From Actinomycetota bacterium (lineage in GTDB: Bacteria > Actinomycetota > Thermoleophilia > Solirubrobacterales > Solirubrobacteraceae), in assembly GCA_019348435.1 (NCBI GenBank), contig JAHWJM010000026.1, positions 1 through 13,297 on the forward strand: DNA of 13,297 bases, written 5' to 3'. Under the pieces are notes generated by a model that saw nothing but the letters and a program-made list of their open reading frames with translations, had not been told where the DNA came from and made no database searches. Position numbers and translations under genes: made by a program. Of this stretch, positions 5,954 to 12,306 are shown piece after piece (the first letter of the stretch is position 1; each line of letters opens with the position of its first letter).

Positions 5954-6496
5954 TCAGCGGCGCGCCGCCGACGCCCGGCCGGGGGACTGCTCGACGGCCT
6001 GCACGCGGCGCGCCTGCGATTCGGCGACCTGGGCACCGGATTGCGTCGCGTTCGCCTTCGCGCAGAGCAGCGTGAAGCTCGCCTGCAGGATGTCGTTGAT
6101 CGCGGCTGTCGCGAGCAGAGCCGCAACGATGCGGCCCTCGCGCGGGCGCGCGACGCGCAGGCCCATGAGGCCGAGCGAGCTCCACGTGCCCAGGCAGCGC
6201 GAGCACGTCACGAGCTCGCCGAGCACGTAGCGCAGCCCGCGCCCGCGCGGGTGGCGATCGCCGTCGTCGCCAGGCTCGACGAGCGGCTGGCGCGCCCACA
6301 CGCCGACCTTCTCCTTGGAGAGCGCCTTCGTCAGCGCGAACGTGGCGAGCCCGAGCACCGGCAGCTCCACCGGCTCGGGTCCCGTCCTGCCTTCGCGCGC
6401 GGTGAAACGCAGCAGCGCCGTCAGCAGGCCCCCCCAGACGACGTTGACCGTCGCGTAGTCGTGCGGGTCGGCCGGTGTCTGCGAGAGGTTGTCCAT
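5954..6496 (-). CDS. DUF1360 family membrane protein
   Basis: A 180-residue protein with the DUF1360 pattern: a first hydrophobic helix near 17-30, a second near 45-56 leading into T56-K-A-L-S-K-E-K-V-G, then G-L-R-Y-V-L-G-E-L, and a C98-S-R-C101 pair in L-V-T-C-S-R-C-L-G-T-W. A further hydrophobic stretch precedes R-P-R-E-G-R, and one follows it. DUF1360 proteins occur in Bacillus and actinobacteria; no biochemical function is established. The CxxC pair is typical of the family and could bind metal or be redox-active, which is inference. The C-terminal ~30 residues are Gln/Arg/Ala-rich and look disordered. It converges with the DUF3618 gene, with only 19 bases between stops. The start has no SD at normal spacing; an AGGGG lies in a hairpin loop before the ATG. 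Confidence 0.82.
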   Translation of the reverse strand: MDNLSQTPADPHDYATVNVVWGGLLTALLRFTAREGRTGPEPVELPVLGLATFALTKALSKEKVGVWARQPLVEPGDDGDRHPRGRGLRYVLGELVTCSRCLGTWSSLGLMGLRVARPREGRIVAALLATAAINDILQASFTLLCAKANATQSGAQVAESQARRVQAVEQSPGRASAARR

Positions 6497-6498
6497 GG

Positions 6499-6519
6499 GG
6501 CCCGGCTACCCCTCGGGCC
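6499..6519 (-). other. Hairpin next to the DUF1360 start codon
   Basis: GGCCCG (6499-6504) pairs with CGGGCC (6514-6519), enclosing a nine-base loop that reads AGGGGTAGC on the minus strand. The structure ends two bases before ATG 6496, and its loop carries the only SD-like purine run, so it could limit ribosome access. The reading is structural only; GC-rich DNA makes such stems by chance. Confidence 0.35.
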
Positions 6520-6580
6520 GCCCTCGCTCACCTGGCTCGGTATCGACGCGGCGCGCGCCCGTCAGACGCGATCGCGGCAG

Positions 6581-7363
6581 CTACGCGAAGAGGCGCGGTT
6601 CGCCGAGCCGCGTGCGGCTGATCGCGATCGCCTCGGGATTCTCGTCGACGAGCACGAAGCGCCGGCCGAGGTGGCGGCAGACGACGCCCAGCGTGCCCGA
6701 CCCCGCGAAGGGATCCAGGCACCAGCCGGCGGGGCGCGAGGAGGCGGCGACCATCCGGCGCACGATGCCGGCCGGCTTCTGCGTGGGATAGCCGGTCTTC
6801 TCGCGCGAGTTCGTCGGCACGATCGTGTGCCACCAGCAGTCGCTGGGGCGCTTTCCGCGCGCCGCCTTCTCAGGCCCGACGAGCCCGGGCGCCATGTACG
6901 GCTCACGGTCGACCTCGTCGTCGTCGAAGTGGTAGCGCTCGCGATCGCGCACGTAGACGAGGATCGTGTCGTGCTTCGCCGGCCAGCGGCGCTTGGGCCG
7001 GCCGCCGTAGTCGTAGATCCAGATCAGCTCGTTGAGGAAGCACTCTGCGCCGAAGATCTCGTCGAGCGCGAGCTTGCAGCGATGCGACTCGCGGTAGTCG
7101 AGGTGCAGGTACAGCGTGCCGTGCGGCGCGAGCAGCTCACGGACGCGCTCGAGGCGCGGCGCGAGGAACCCGGCGTAATCGGGAAATGCGTCGGCGTAGC
7201 GCAGCTCGCCGCGACGCTGCTCGCTGCCGGTGTTGAACGGCGGGTCGAGGTAGGCCATGTCGAAGCCCCCCTCGGGCAGCGTCGCCATCGCGGCGAGGTT
7301 GTCGCCCGCGATGAGCAGGTCGTCGTCGAGAACGGCCGGCTCGCCGGCCTGCAGGGTGCGCAT
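6581..7363 (-). CDS. Orphan site-specific DNA methyltransferase (N4-cytosine/N6-adenine, beta-class)
   Basis: The 260-residue protein has the N6_N4_Mtase fold (PF01555). Motif IV D40-P-P-F-N-T-G, the catalytic site that flips and methylates the base, comes first. T194-Q-K-P follows, and the SAM-binding motif I D217-P-F-A-G-S-G comes near the C-terminus. Motif IV before motif I defines the beta order. The middle (Y-D-Y-G-G-R-P-K-R-R-W) probably holds target recognition. DPPF is compatible with adenine or cytosine N4 methylation, so the base cannot be fixed. No restriction endonuclease, specificity subunit or Vsr-like gene is in the window, so it looks like an orphan, possibly regulatory, methyltransferase. 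GTG 7366 directly before ATG 7363 is an alternative start. No SD is visible; a strong hairpin occupies the region just upstream. Confidence 0.88.
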   Translation of the reverse strand: MRTLQAGEPAVLDDDLLIAGDNLAAMATLPEGGFDMAYLDPPFNTGSEQRRGELRYADAFPDYAGFLAPRLERVRELLAPHGTLYLHLDYRESHRCKLALDEIFGAECFLNELIWIYDYGGRPKRRWPAKHDTILVYVRDRERYHFDDDEVDREPYMAPGLVGPEKAARGKRPSDCWWHTIVPTNSREKTGYPTQKPAGIVRRMVAASSRPAGWCLDPFAGSGTLGVVCRHLGRRFVLVDENPEAIAISRTRLGEPRLFA

Positions 7364-7378
7364 CACCGCGCAGGCTAC

Positions 7379-7412
7379 GCGCGGCGACGGTCGGTGGCCG
7401 ACGCAGCCGCGC
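7379..7412 (-). other. Strong two-part stem-loop before the methyltransferase gene
   Basis: Outer stem: GCGCGGC (7379-7385) with GCCGCGC (7406-7412), seven pairs. Inner stem: GTCGG (7390-7394) with CCGAC (7398-7402), closing a three-base loop. A small internal loop separates them. It begins 15 bases upstream of ATG 7363 on the minus strand, in the gap after the multiubiquitin gene. No T-run follows, so it is not a canonical terminator; attenuation, mRNA processing or translational control are options. Confidence 0.5.
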
Positions 7413-7460
7413 AGGCAGAGCCAGCCGCGAACGCACAGCCTCGCTACGAGCCGGCGGTGG

Positions 7461-7715
7461 CTAGGAGGCGCACTTGAAGTTCGTTCGCTTGACGGTCGGC
7501 TTCCCGGGCGTCAGCGGCGGCACCTCGTGCACGGCATCCTCATCGAGCGGGTGCTCCTGGGCGTCGGCGAGGCTCACCGCCACGACCTTGCAGTCAGCAG
7601 GAAGCTTGCCGAGCTCACGGATCTCTGCGACCGAGATGTCCCCGCGGCCCCATTCGTGCGGCTGACCCTCGATCAGCACCTCGTACCCCGCGCCGGTTGC
7701 CCCTTCGTAGCTCAT
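7461..7715 (-). CDS. Stand-alone multiubiquitin-domain (ubiquitin-like beta-grasp) protein
   Basis: An 84-residue single-domain protein. Y11-E-V-L-I-E-G-Q-P-H-E-W22 forms the first beta hairpin, I27-S-V-A-E-I-R-E-L-G36 the helix, K43-V-V-A-V-S-L a third strand, then P56-L-D-E-D-A-V-H-E-V and a last strand near T-N-F-K-C. The order and the I-x-x-x-E-I-R-E-L-G helix match the Multi_ubiq family (PF14452) as I remember it. In other bacteria such proteins are partners of E1/ThiF, E2 and JAB-type genes; none is found here. The C-terminus is K-C-A-S, not the Gly-Gly needed for classical conjugation. The start is set by AAAAGGAG six bases upstream of ATG 7715; the frame's extension to 8033 has no support. 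It lies upstream of the methyltransferase on the same strand, 97 bases away. Confidence 0.68.
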   Translation of the reverse strand: MSYEGATGAGYEVLIEGQPHEWGRGDISVAEIRELGKLPADCKVVAVSLADAQEHPLDEDAVHEVPPLTPGKPTVKRTNFKCAS

Positions 7716-7721
7716 GGTTTG

Positions 7722-7729
7722 CTCCTTTT
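7722..7729 (-). promoter_or_regulatory. Strong ribosome binding site AAAAGGAG of the multiubiquitin gene
   Basis: On the minus strand AAAAGGAG lies six bases before ATG 7715. It is the best Shine-Dalgarno in the window and suggests high expression of this small protein. It also fixes the start. The 115-base gap to the divergent murein enzyme gene (7716-7830) must hold both promoters; no clear -35/-10 boxes were identified. Confidence 0.75.
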
Positions 7730-7830
7730 GCCGTGGCCTGCACTTCGCCAAGCTCCTACCCCGCACCGCACGTAGCGCGACCTCGTTGTCACTGCGCAGA
7801 CAGCGGATCCATTTGGGAGCCTGTGGACGG

Positions 7831-9258
7831 ATGGCGTCCCTCGTTCGCCGCGTGCTCGTGCTGCTCGTCGTCGTCGTCCTCACGGTCGTCGCCGTCGTCG
7901 TGCTCTTCGCCGACGAGACGTCGAGCCCGCCGCTCGTGCCGGGTACGGCGGTCGACAACGACCCGCTCGCGTACACCGAAGGCCGCGAGGACGACTTCGC
8001 CGCCGCCGCTGCGCGCGGGCACGCGCACGTCATCTACGCCAAGTCTCCCGGCGGGGCGCACGCGAGCGCCGAGCGCGTCGCGCGTTACCGGCCGCTCGTG
8101 GAGGCGGCCGCGCACGCGGGCGAGGTCGAGCCCGACACGCTCGAGGCGCTCGTCATGCTCGAGAGCGCCGGCCGCCCGGACGCCGCCGCCGACCCGCAGC
8201 TCGAGGGGGCGGCCGGGCTCACGCAGATCCTCGCCGAGACCGGCCGCAACCTGCTGGACATGAAGGTCGACCCGGCCGGCGCGCGCCGGATCGGGCGCTC
8301 GCTGCGGCGCGCGGAGCGCAAAGGGGACGACGAGCTGATCGAGCGCCTGCGCGAGCGTCGGCGGCGCATCGACGAGCGCTTCGACCCGCCCAAGGCGCTC
8401 GCCGCCACCGTTCGCTACCTCGTCATCGCGCGCGAGGAGCTCGGTCGCGACGACCTCGCCGTGCAGAGCTACCACATGGGCATCGGCAACCTGCAAAACG
8501 CGCTGCGCGACTACGGCGAGGAGGACATCTCCTACGCGCGGCTGTACTTCGACTCCACGCCGGTTCACCACGCGGAGGCCTACCGCCGGCTCGCCGCGCT
8601 GGGCGACGACTCCGCCACGTACCTCTGGCGGATCAACGCGGCGCGGGAGATCATGCGCCTGTACCGCTCGGATCCCGAGCGGCTCGAGCGGATGTCGCAG
8701 CTGCAGAACGCCAAGAACTCCGCGGAGGAGGTCCTGCACCCGCAGGACGAGACAGAGCAGTTCGCCGGGCCCGAGGAGTTGCGCGACGCCTATTCCGACG
8801 GCCGCATCGTGGCGCTGCCGCGCGCCGACCTGCTCGAGCGCGGGATCGCGATCGCGCCCGGGATGGGCGAGCTGGCCGGCCGTCTGAAGCGGTCGCGCAC
8901 GACGTATCGCGGGCTGCGCAAGCCGGCGCTCGACCTGCTGGCCTACGTCGGCGCGGGCGTCAAGTCGATCTCGGGCGACGAGCCGCTCGTCGTCACGAGC
9001 ACGGTGCGCGACCAGCGCTACCAGCGCCTGCTTCTGAGCCGCAACCGCGAGGCGACGAGGAACTACTCGCTGCACACCACCGGCTGGTCGTTCGACATCC
9101 TGCGCCGCTACGTCTCGCGCGCGCAGGCGCTCGCGTTTCAGTTCATGCTCGAGCGCCTGCAGTCGCACAACCTCATCGCGTGGGTGCGCGAGCCGGCCGC
9201 GATCCACGTGACGGTGTCACAGGACGCAGAGCGGCTGGCCGCGGTGGTCGATCCGTAG
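7831..9258 (+). CDS. Membrane-anchored murein enzyme: lytic transglycosylase (SLT-like) plus M15/LAS-type peptidase-like domain
   Basis: The 475-residue protein starts with one TM helix (~8-26) after R6-R7, with no cleavage motif visible, so it should be an anchored extracytoplasmic enzyme. Domain one is SLT-like: E111-S-A-G with the catalytic Glu, G-L-T131-Q-I, and Y214-H-M-G-I-G-N. It would cleave the MurNAc-GlcNAc bond to form anhydro-MurNAc. After a ~150-residue charged helical linker comes a LAS/M15-like domain: S-T-V-R393-D-Q-R-Y-Q, H415-T-T-G-W-S-F-D422-I (the H-x6-D zinc pattern) and I-H459-V-T-V as the probable third ligand. That domain resembles D,D-carboxypeptidase/VanY folds (also DUF5715). 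ATG 7831 has GGGAG eleven bases upstream; the open frame's extension to 7714 lacks support. Peptidase activity is inferred from the three conserved metal ligands. Confidence 0.8.
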   Translation: MASLVRRVLVLLVVVVLTVVAVVVLFADETSSPPLVPGTAVDNDPLAYTEGREDDFAAAAARGHAHVIYAKSPGGAHASAERVARYRPLVEAAAHAGEVEPDTLEALVMLESAGRPDAAADPQLEGAAGLTQILAETGRNLLDMKVDPAGARRIGRSLRRAERKGDDELIERLRERRRRIDERFDPPKALAATVRYLVIAREELGRDDLAVQSYHMGIGNLQNALRDYGEEDISYARLYFDSTPVHHAEAYRRLAALGDDSATYLWRINAAREIMRLYRSDPERLERMSQLQNAKNSAEEVLHPQDETEQFAGPEELRDAYSDGRIVALPRADLLERGIAIAPGMGELAGRLKRSRTTYRGLRKPALDLLAYVGAGVKSISGDEPLVVTSTVRDQRYQRLLLSRNREATRNYSLHTTGWSFDILRRYVSRAQALAFQFMLERLQSHNLIAWVREPAAIHVTVSQDAERLAAVVDP

Positions 9259-9263
9259 CGGCT

Positions 9264-11237
9264 CTAGTCGAGCAGCTCGCGTACGTGCGCGGCGACGTTC
9301 GCGGCCGTCATCCCGAGCTCCTCGAGGGCCGTCGCTCCGGGCGCCGACGCGCCGAAGCGGTCGATCGACACGATCGCGTCGGCGTATCGCTCCCAGCCCA
9401 TCCGCACGCCGGCTTCGACGGAGACCGTCGGCAGGTCGACCGGCAGGACCGAGGTCTTGTAGTCCTCCTCCTGCTGCTCGAAGAGCTCCCACGACGGCAT
9501 CGAGACGACGCGCACCGCCGCGTCGAGCTCCTCGGCGGCCGCCAGCGCGACCCATACTTCGCTGCCCGTCGCGATGATGATCGCCTCGGCATCGTCGGCG
9601 TCGGCCAGCACGTAGGCGCCCTTGCTCACGCCGGCCGCCGAGCCGTACTGCTCGCGGTCGAGCACCGGCAGGTCCTGGCGCGAGAGGATGAGCGCCGCCG
9701 GCCCCTCGAGGTCCTCGATCATCACCCGCCATGCCTCGGCCGTCTCGTGGGCGTCGGCCGGGCGCAGCACGACGAGCCCCGGGATCGCCCGCAGCGCGGC
9801 GATGTGCTCGACGGGCTGGTGCGTCGGGCCGTCCTCGCCGAGGCCGACGGAGTCGTGCGTGAAGACCCAGCTGCAGGGCAGGCCCGTCAGCGCCGACAGG
9901 CGGATCGCGCCGCGCATGTAGTCCGCGAATTGCAGGAACGTCGAGCCGTAGGGGCGCACGATCCCGCCGTGTGCGGCCATCCCGTTGACGGCGCCGCCCA
10001 TGGCGTGCTCGCGCACGCCGAAGAAGACGTTGCGCCCGGCCTTCTCGGCCGTGAAGCGCTCGGACTCGGGGAACTCGGTCTTCGTCGACTCCGACAGATC
10101 GGCGGCGCCGCCGACCGTCGTCGGCGTGAGCGACTCGAAGGCCGCCATGATCTTCGCCCCGGCGCCGCGGGTCGCGATCTTCGGCTTGTCCCAGTCGATC
10201 TGCAGCGCCTCGGCGAGGCCGGGCAGCGCCTTGCCCTGCCAGGCCAGGTCCCACTCCTCGGCGAGCTCCGGGTTCTTGGAGCGCCAGGCCTCGAAGCGCT
10301 CGGTCCATTCGGCGCGGGCGGCGGCGCCGTCCTCCTTCATCGAGGCGGCGGCGTAGGCCTCCTCGGGAACGTGGAACTGCTTGTCGGGGTCCCAGCCCAT
10401 GACTTCTTTGGTCAGGCGGACCTCGTCCTCGCCGAGCGCGGCGCCGTGGGCCTCGCTGGAGCCCGACTTGTTGGGCGACGGGTAGCCGATGATCGACTTC
10501 ACGCGGATGAGCGAGGGCTTGTCCTCGATCTTCTTGGCGTTCTTGATCGCGGTCTCGAGCGCGACCATGTCGTTGGCGTCGCGGACGTCGGAGACGTGCC
10601 AGCCGTAGGCCTCGAAGCGCTTGTCGACGTCCTCGCGGTCGAAGCTCAGCGACGTCGGCCCGTCGAGCGAGATGTCGTTGTCGTCGTAGAGATAGACGAG
10701 CTTGCCGAGGCCGAGCTGCCCGGCGAGCGAGGCGGCCTCGGCCGCGATGCCCTCCATCAGGTCGCCGTCGGAGACGATCGCGTAGATGTGGTGGTTCTGG
10801 ACCTCCTCGCCGTAGTGCTCGCGCAGGTACCGCTCGGCGAGCGCCATGCCGACGCCGTTGGCGAAGCCTTGGCCGAGCGGCCCGGTGGTGACCTCGACGC
10901 CCGGCGTGACGTGCACGCGGTCGCGCTCCGGATGCCCCGGTGTCAGCGACCCCCACTGGCGAAACTGCTTGATCTCGTCCATCGACAGGTCGTAGCCGGT
11001 GAGGTGCAGGATCGCGTAGAGCAGCATCGACCCGTGCCCCGCGCTGAGCAGGAAGCGGTCTCGGTCGGGCCACTGCGGATCCGCGGGGTCGTGGCGCATG
11101 ATGTGGCGGTACAGGACGATGGCTGCGGGCGCCATGGCCATCGGGAGACCCGGATGACCGGAGTTCGCCTTCTCGATCGCGTCCATCGCCAGGGCGCGGA
11201 TGGAGTCGACGCAGAGCTGATCAGAATCGGAAGTCAT
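9264..11237 (-). CDS. tkt: Transketolase
   Basis: A full-length 657-residue transketolase. It transfers two-carbon ketol units between sugar phosphates in the non-oxidative pentose phosphate pathway, using thiamine diphosphate and a divalent metal. Markers: S26-G-H28-P-G near the N-terminus, the ThDP-metal motif S156-D157-G-D-L-M-E-G ending at N187 (D-D-N-D-I-S), and V-R409-E410-H-A-M-G with the glutamate that activates the cofactor. F-T-H-D-S-V-G-L-G-E-D-G-P-T-H-Q-P completes the pyrimidine domain. The first glycine of the usual GDG is Ser, a common variant. ATG 11237 lies in TCATATG with no Shine-Dalgarno, so translation may be leaderless or SD-independent. The gene stands alone: transaldolase, zwf, opcA, pgl and ctaB, frequent neighbours in actinobacteria, are not in the window. 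It converges with the murein gene, 5 bases between stops. Confidence 0.97.
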   Translation of the reverse strand: MTSDSDQLCVDSIRALAMDAIEKANSGHPGLPMAMAPAAIVLYRHIMRHDPADPQWPDRDRFLLSAGHGSMLLYAILHLTGYDLSMDEIKQFRQWGSLTPGHPERDRVHVTPGVEVTTGPLGQGFANGVGMALAERYLREHYGEEVQNHHIYAIVSDGDLMEGIAAEAASLAGQLGLGKLVYLYDDNDISLDGPTSLSFDREDVDKRFEAYGWHVSDVRDANDMVALETAIKNAKKIEDKPSLIRVKSIIGYPSPNKSGSSEAHGAALGEDEVRLTKEVMGWDPDKQFHVPEEAYAAASMKEDGAAARAEWTERFEAWRSKNPELAEEWDLAWQGKALPGLAEALQIDWDKPKIATRGAGAKIMAAFESLTPTTVGGAADLSESTKTEFPESERFTAEKAGRNVFFGVREHAMGGAVNGMAAHGGIVRPYGSTFLQFADYMRGAIRLSALTGLPCSWVFTHDSVGLGEDGPTHQPVEHIAALRAIPGLVVLRPADAHETAEAWRVMIEDLEGPAALILSRQDLPVLDREQYGSAAGVSKGAYVLADADDAEAIIIATGSEVWVALAAAEELDAAVRVVSMPSWELFEQQEEDYKTSVLPVDLPTVSVEAGVRMGWERYADAIVSIDRFGASAPGATALEELGMTAANVAAHVRELLD

Positions 11238-11385
11238 ATGGGAAGTATCGAGATCGGCGCGTCATAACGTCGTCTGGACGATGCTTCCCGCTGTCGTCGC
11301 ATCCATGTGCCGGATTCTCGGGCATGACCGATGAGCCGAGTTGGGAGTCCCGGCGACCAGCTCGAGCTCGGTCTGGGAGCAAGCG
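11238..11385. promoter_or_regulatory. Divergent promoter region between transketolase and the alpha/beta hydrolase
   Basis: A 148-base gap between divergent starts. It must drive both genes. AT-richer bases around 11228-11270 (TCATATG, GTTATGACG on the minus strand) are the likely transketolase promoter zone, but no box pair is convincing. Open frames starting at ATG 11324 and 11331 run through here in the wrong frame for the hydrolase and were not accepted. Confidence 0.35.
11375..11379 (+). promoter_or_regulatory. Ribosome binding site GGGAG of the alpha/beta hydrolase gene
   Basis: GGGAG is followed by six bases and then GTG 11386, an ideal spacing. It supports this GTG over the TTG at 11341, which has no such site, and there is no other in-frame start before the first conserved strand. 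Confidence 0.55.
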
Positions 11386-12270
11386 GTGCGTGGCGGGAGC
11401 GGGTCGCGGGAGGGTTATCGTTGCGCGATCGCCAGCTTTCGCCACGACGGGCAGCGGATCGCCTACACGGAGTATGGCTTCGGTACCCGAACGGTCGTCC
11501 TCATCCACGGCCTGCTGCTGTCCCAGCGCATGCACGAGCCGCTCGCGCGCGCGCTGGCGGCGCGCGGCAACCACGTGCTCACGATCGACCTGCTCGGCCA
11601 CGGCCGCTCCGACCGGCCGGCCGAGCCCACGTGCTACTCGACGTCGCTCTTCGCCGCGCAGGTCGTCGCGCTGCTCGACCACCTCGGCGTCGACGAGGCG
11701 GTCGTGCTGGGCACGTCGCTGGGGGCGAACACGGCGCTCGAGGTCTGCCACCACGCGCCCGACCGCGTGCGCGGGATGATCGTCGAGATGCCGGTCCTCG
11801 ACCAGGCGCTGATCGCCTGCCTGATCGCCTTCGGCCCGCTTCTGATCGCGCTCTCGGTCGCACAACCGGTGGCCAGGCTCGTGGCGCTCGCCGCGCGGGC
11901 GATCCCGCGCCGTGGGCTGCCGTTCTACGCCGACATCGCCCTGGACGCGGTCCGCCAGGATCCGCGGCCGAGCGGCGCGGTCCTGCGGGGCCTGTTCTTC
12001 GGCCGCACGGCGCCGCCGGAGGCCGAGCGTCGCGCGATGCTCGCGCCGACGCTCGTCATCGGCCACCGGCGCGACCCGATCCACCCGCTGACCGACGCCG
12101 GCATGCTCGCCGACGAGCTGCCCAACGGGCGCCTGCTGCAGGCCAACTCGCTCGTCGAGCTGCGCCTGACGCCCGACCGGCTGACCGACGAGATCGCGGC
12201 TTTCCTCGATCTGTGCTGGAAGCCGGCGCGGCGCACGGACCGGAGCGCGGGCGCCGCCGCGGCGTCGTGA
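11386..12270 (+). CDS. Alpha/beta-hydrolase-fold protein, catalytic histidine apparently absent
   Basis: The 294-residue protein has a clear alpha/beta-hydrolase core. L39-I-H41-G42 forms the oxyanion-hole strand, D-L-L-G-H-G-R-S-D follows it, and G109-T-S111-L-G113 is the nucleophile elbow. V-I-G226-H-R-R-D230 holds the usual acid. Where the catalytic His normally follows (before the last helix), the chain reads Q252-A-N-S-L-V-E-L-R-L-T-P, with no His. The only nearby one, H233, directly follows the acid and is not in the usual place. The lid region (~145-200) is hydrophobic. Such proteins act as esterases, haloperoxidases or dehalogenases; here either an altered triad or a non-catalytic role is possible. 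It is divergent from transketolase and lies 36 bases before the DUF3105 gene, so the two may be cotranscribed. The substrate is unknown. Confidence 0.83.
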   Translation: MRGGSGSREGYRCAIASFRHDGQRIAYTEYGFGTRTVVLIHGLLLSQRMHEPLARALAARGNHVLTIDLLGHGRSDRPAEPTCYSTSLFAAQVVALLDHLGVDEAVVLGTSLGANTALEVCHHAPDRVRGMIVEMPVLDQALIACLIAFGPLLIALSVAQPVARLVALAARAIPRRGLPFYADIALDAVRQDPRPSGAVLRGLFFGRTAPPEAERRAMLAPTLVIGHRRDPIHPLTDAGMLADELPNGRLLQANSLVELRLTPDRLTDEIAAFLDLCWKPARRTDRSAGAAAAS

Positions 12271-12306
12271 GACCTTCGCGCGCGACGACCACTACTCTCT
12301 GCGCGC

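Noticed and set aside
6581..7363. A restriction-modification system
   Set aside because: Only a methyltransferase is present; neighbours are a DUF1360 protein and a ubiquitin-like protein, with no endonuclease motif.
7714..7830. N-terminal extension of the murein enzyme to 7714
   Set aside because: It would put ~39 unrelated residues before the membrane anchor and overlap the divergent gene's start; ATG 7831 has an SD-like site.
7716..8033. N-terminal extension of the multiubiquitin protein to 8033
   Set aside because: The extension is Ser/Thr/Arg low complexity antisense to the murein gene's start, and the AAAAGGAG site clearly marks ATG 7715.
7789..9207. A 472-codon minus-strand frame opposite the murein enzyme
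   Set aside because: No recognisable motif, whereas the plus-strand frame has a TM anchor and two active-site sets.
9180..11267. A 695-codon plus-strand frame opposite transketolase
   Set aside because: Transketolase on the minus strand is unmistakable; the opposite frame is biased composition without motifs.
11324..11779. Frames beginning at ATG 11324 and 11331
   Set aside because: They are in different frames from the alpha/beta-hydrolase motifs and give Arg/Ser-rich sequence.
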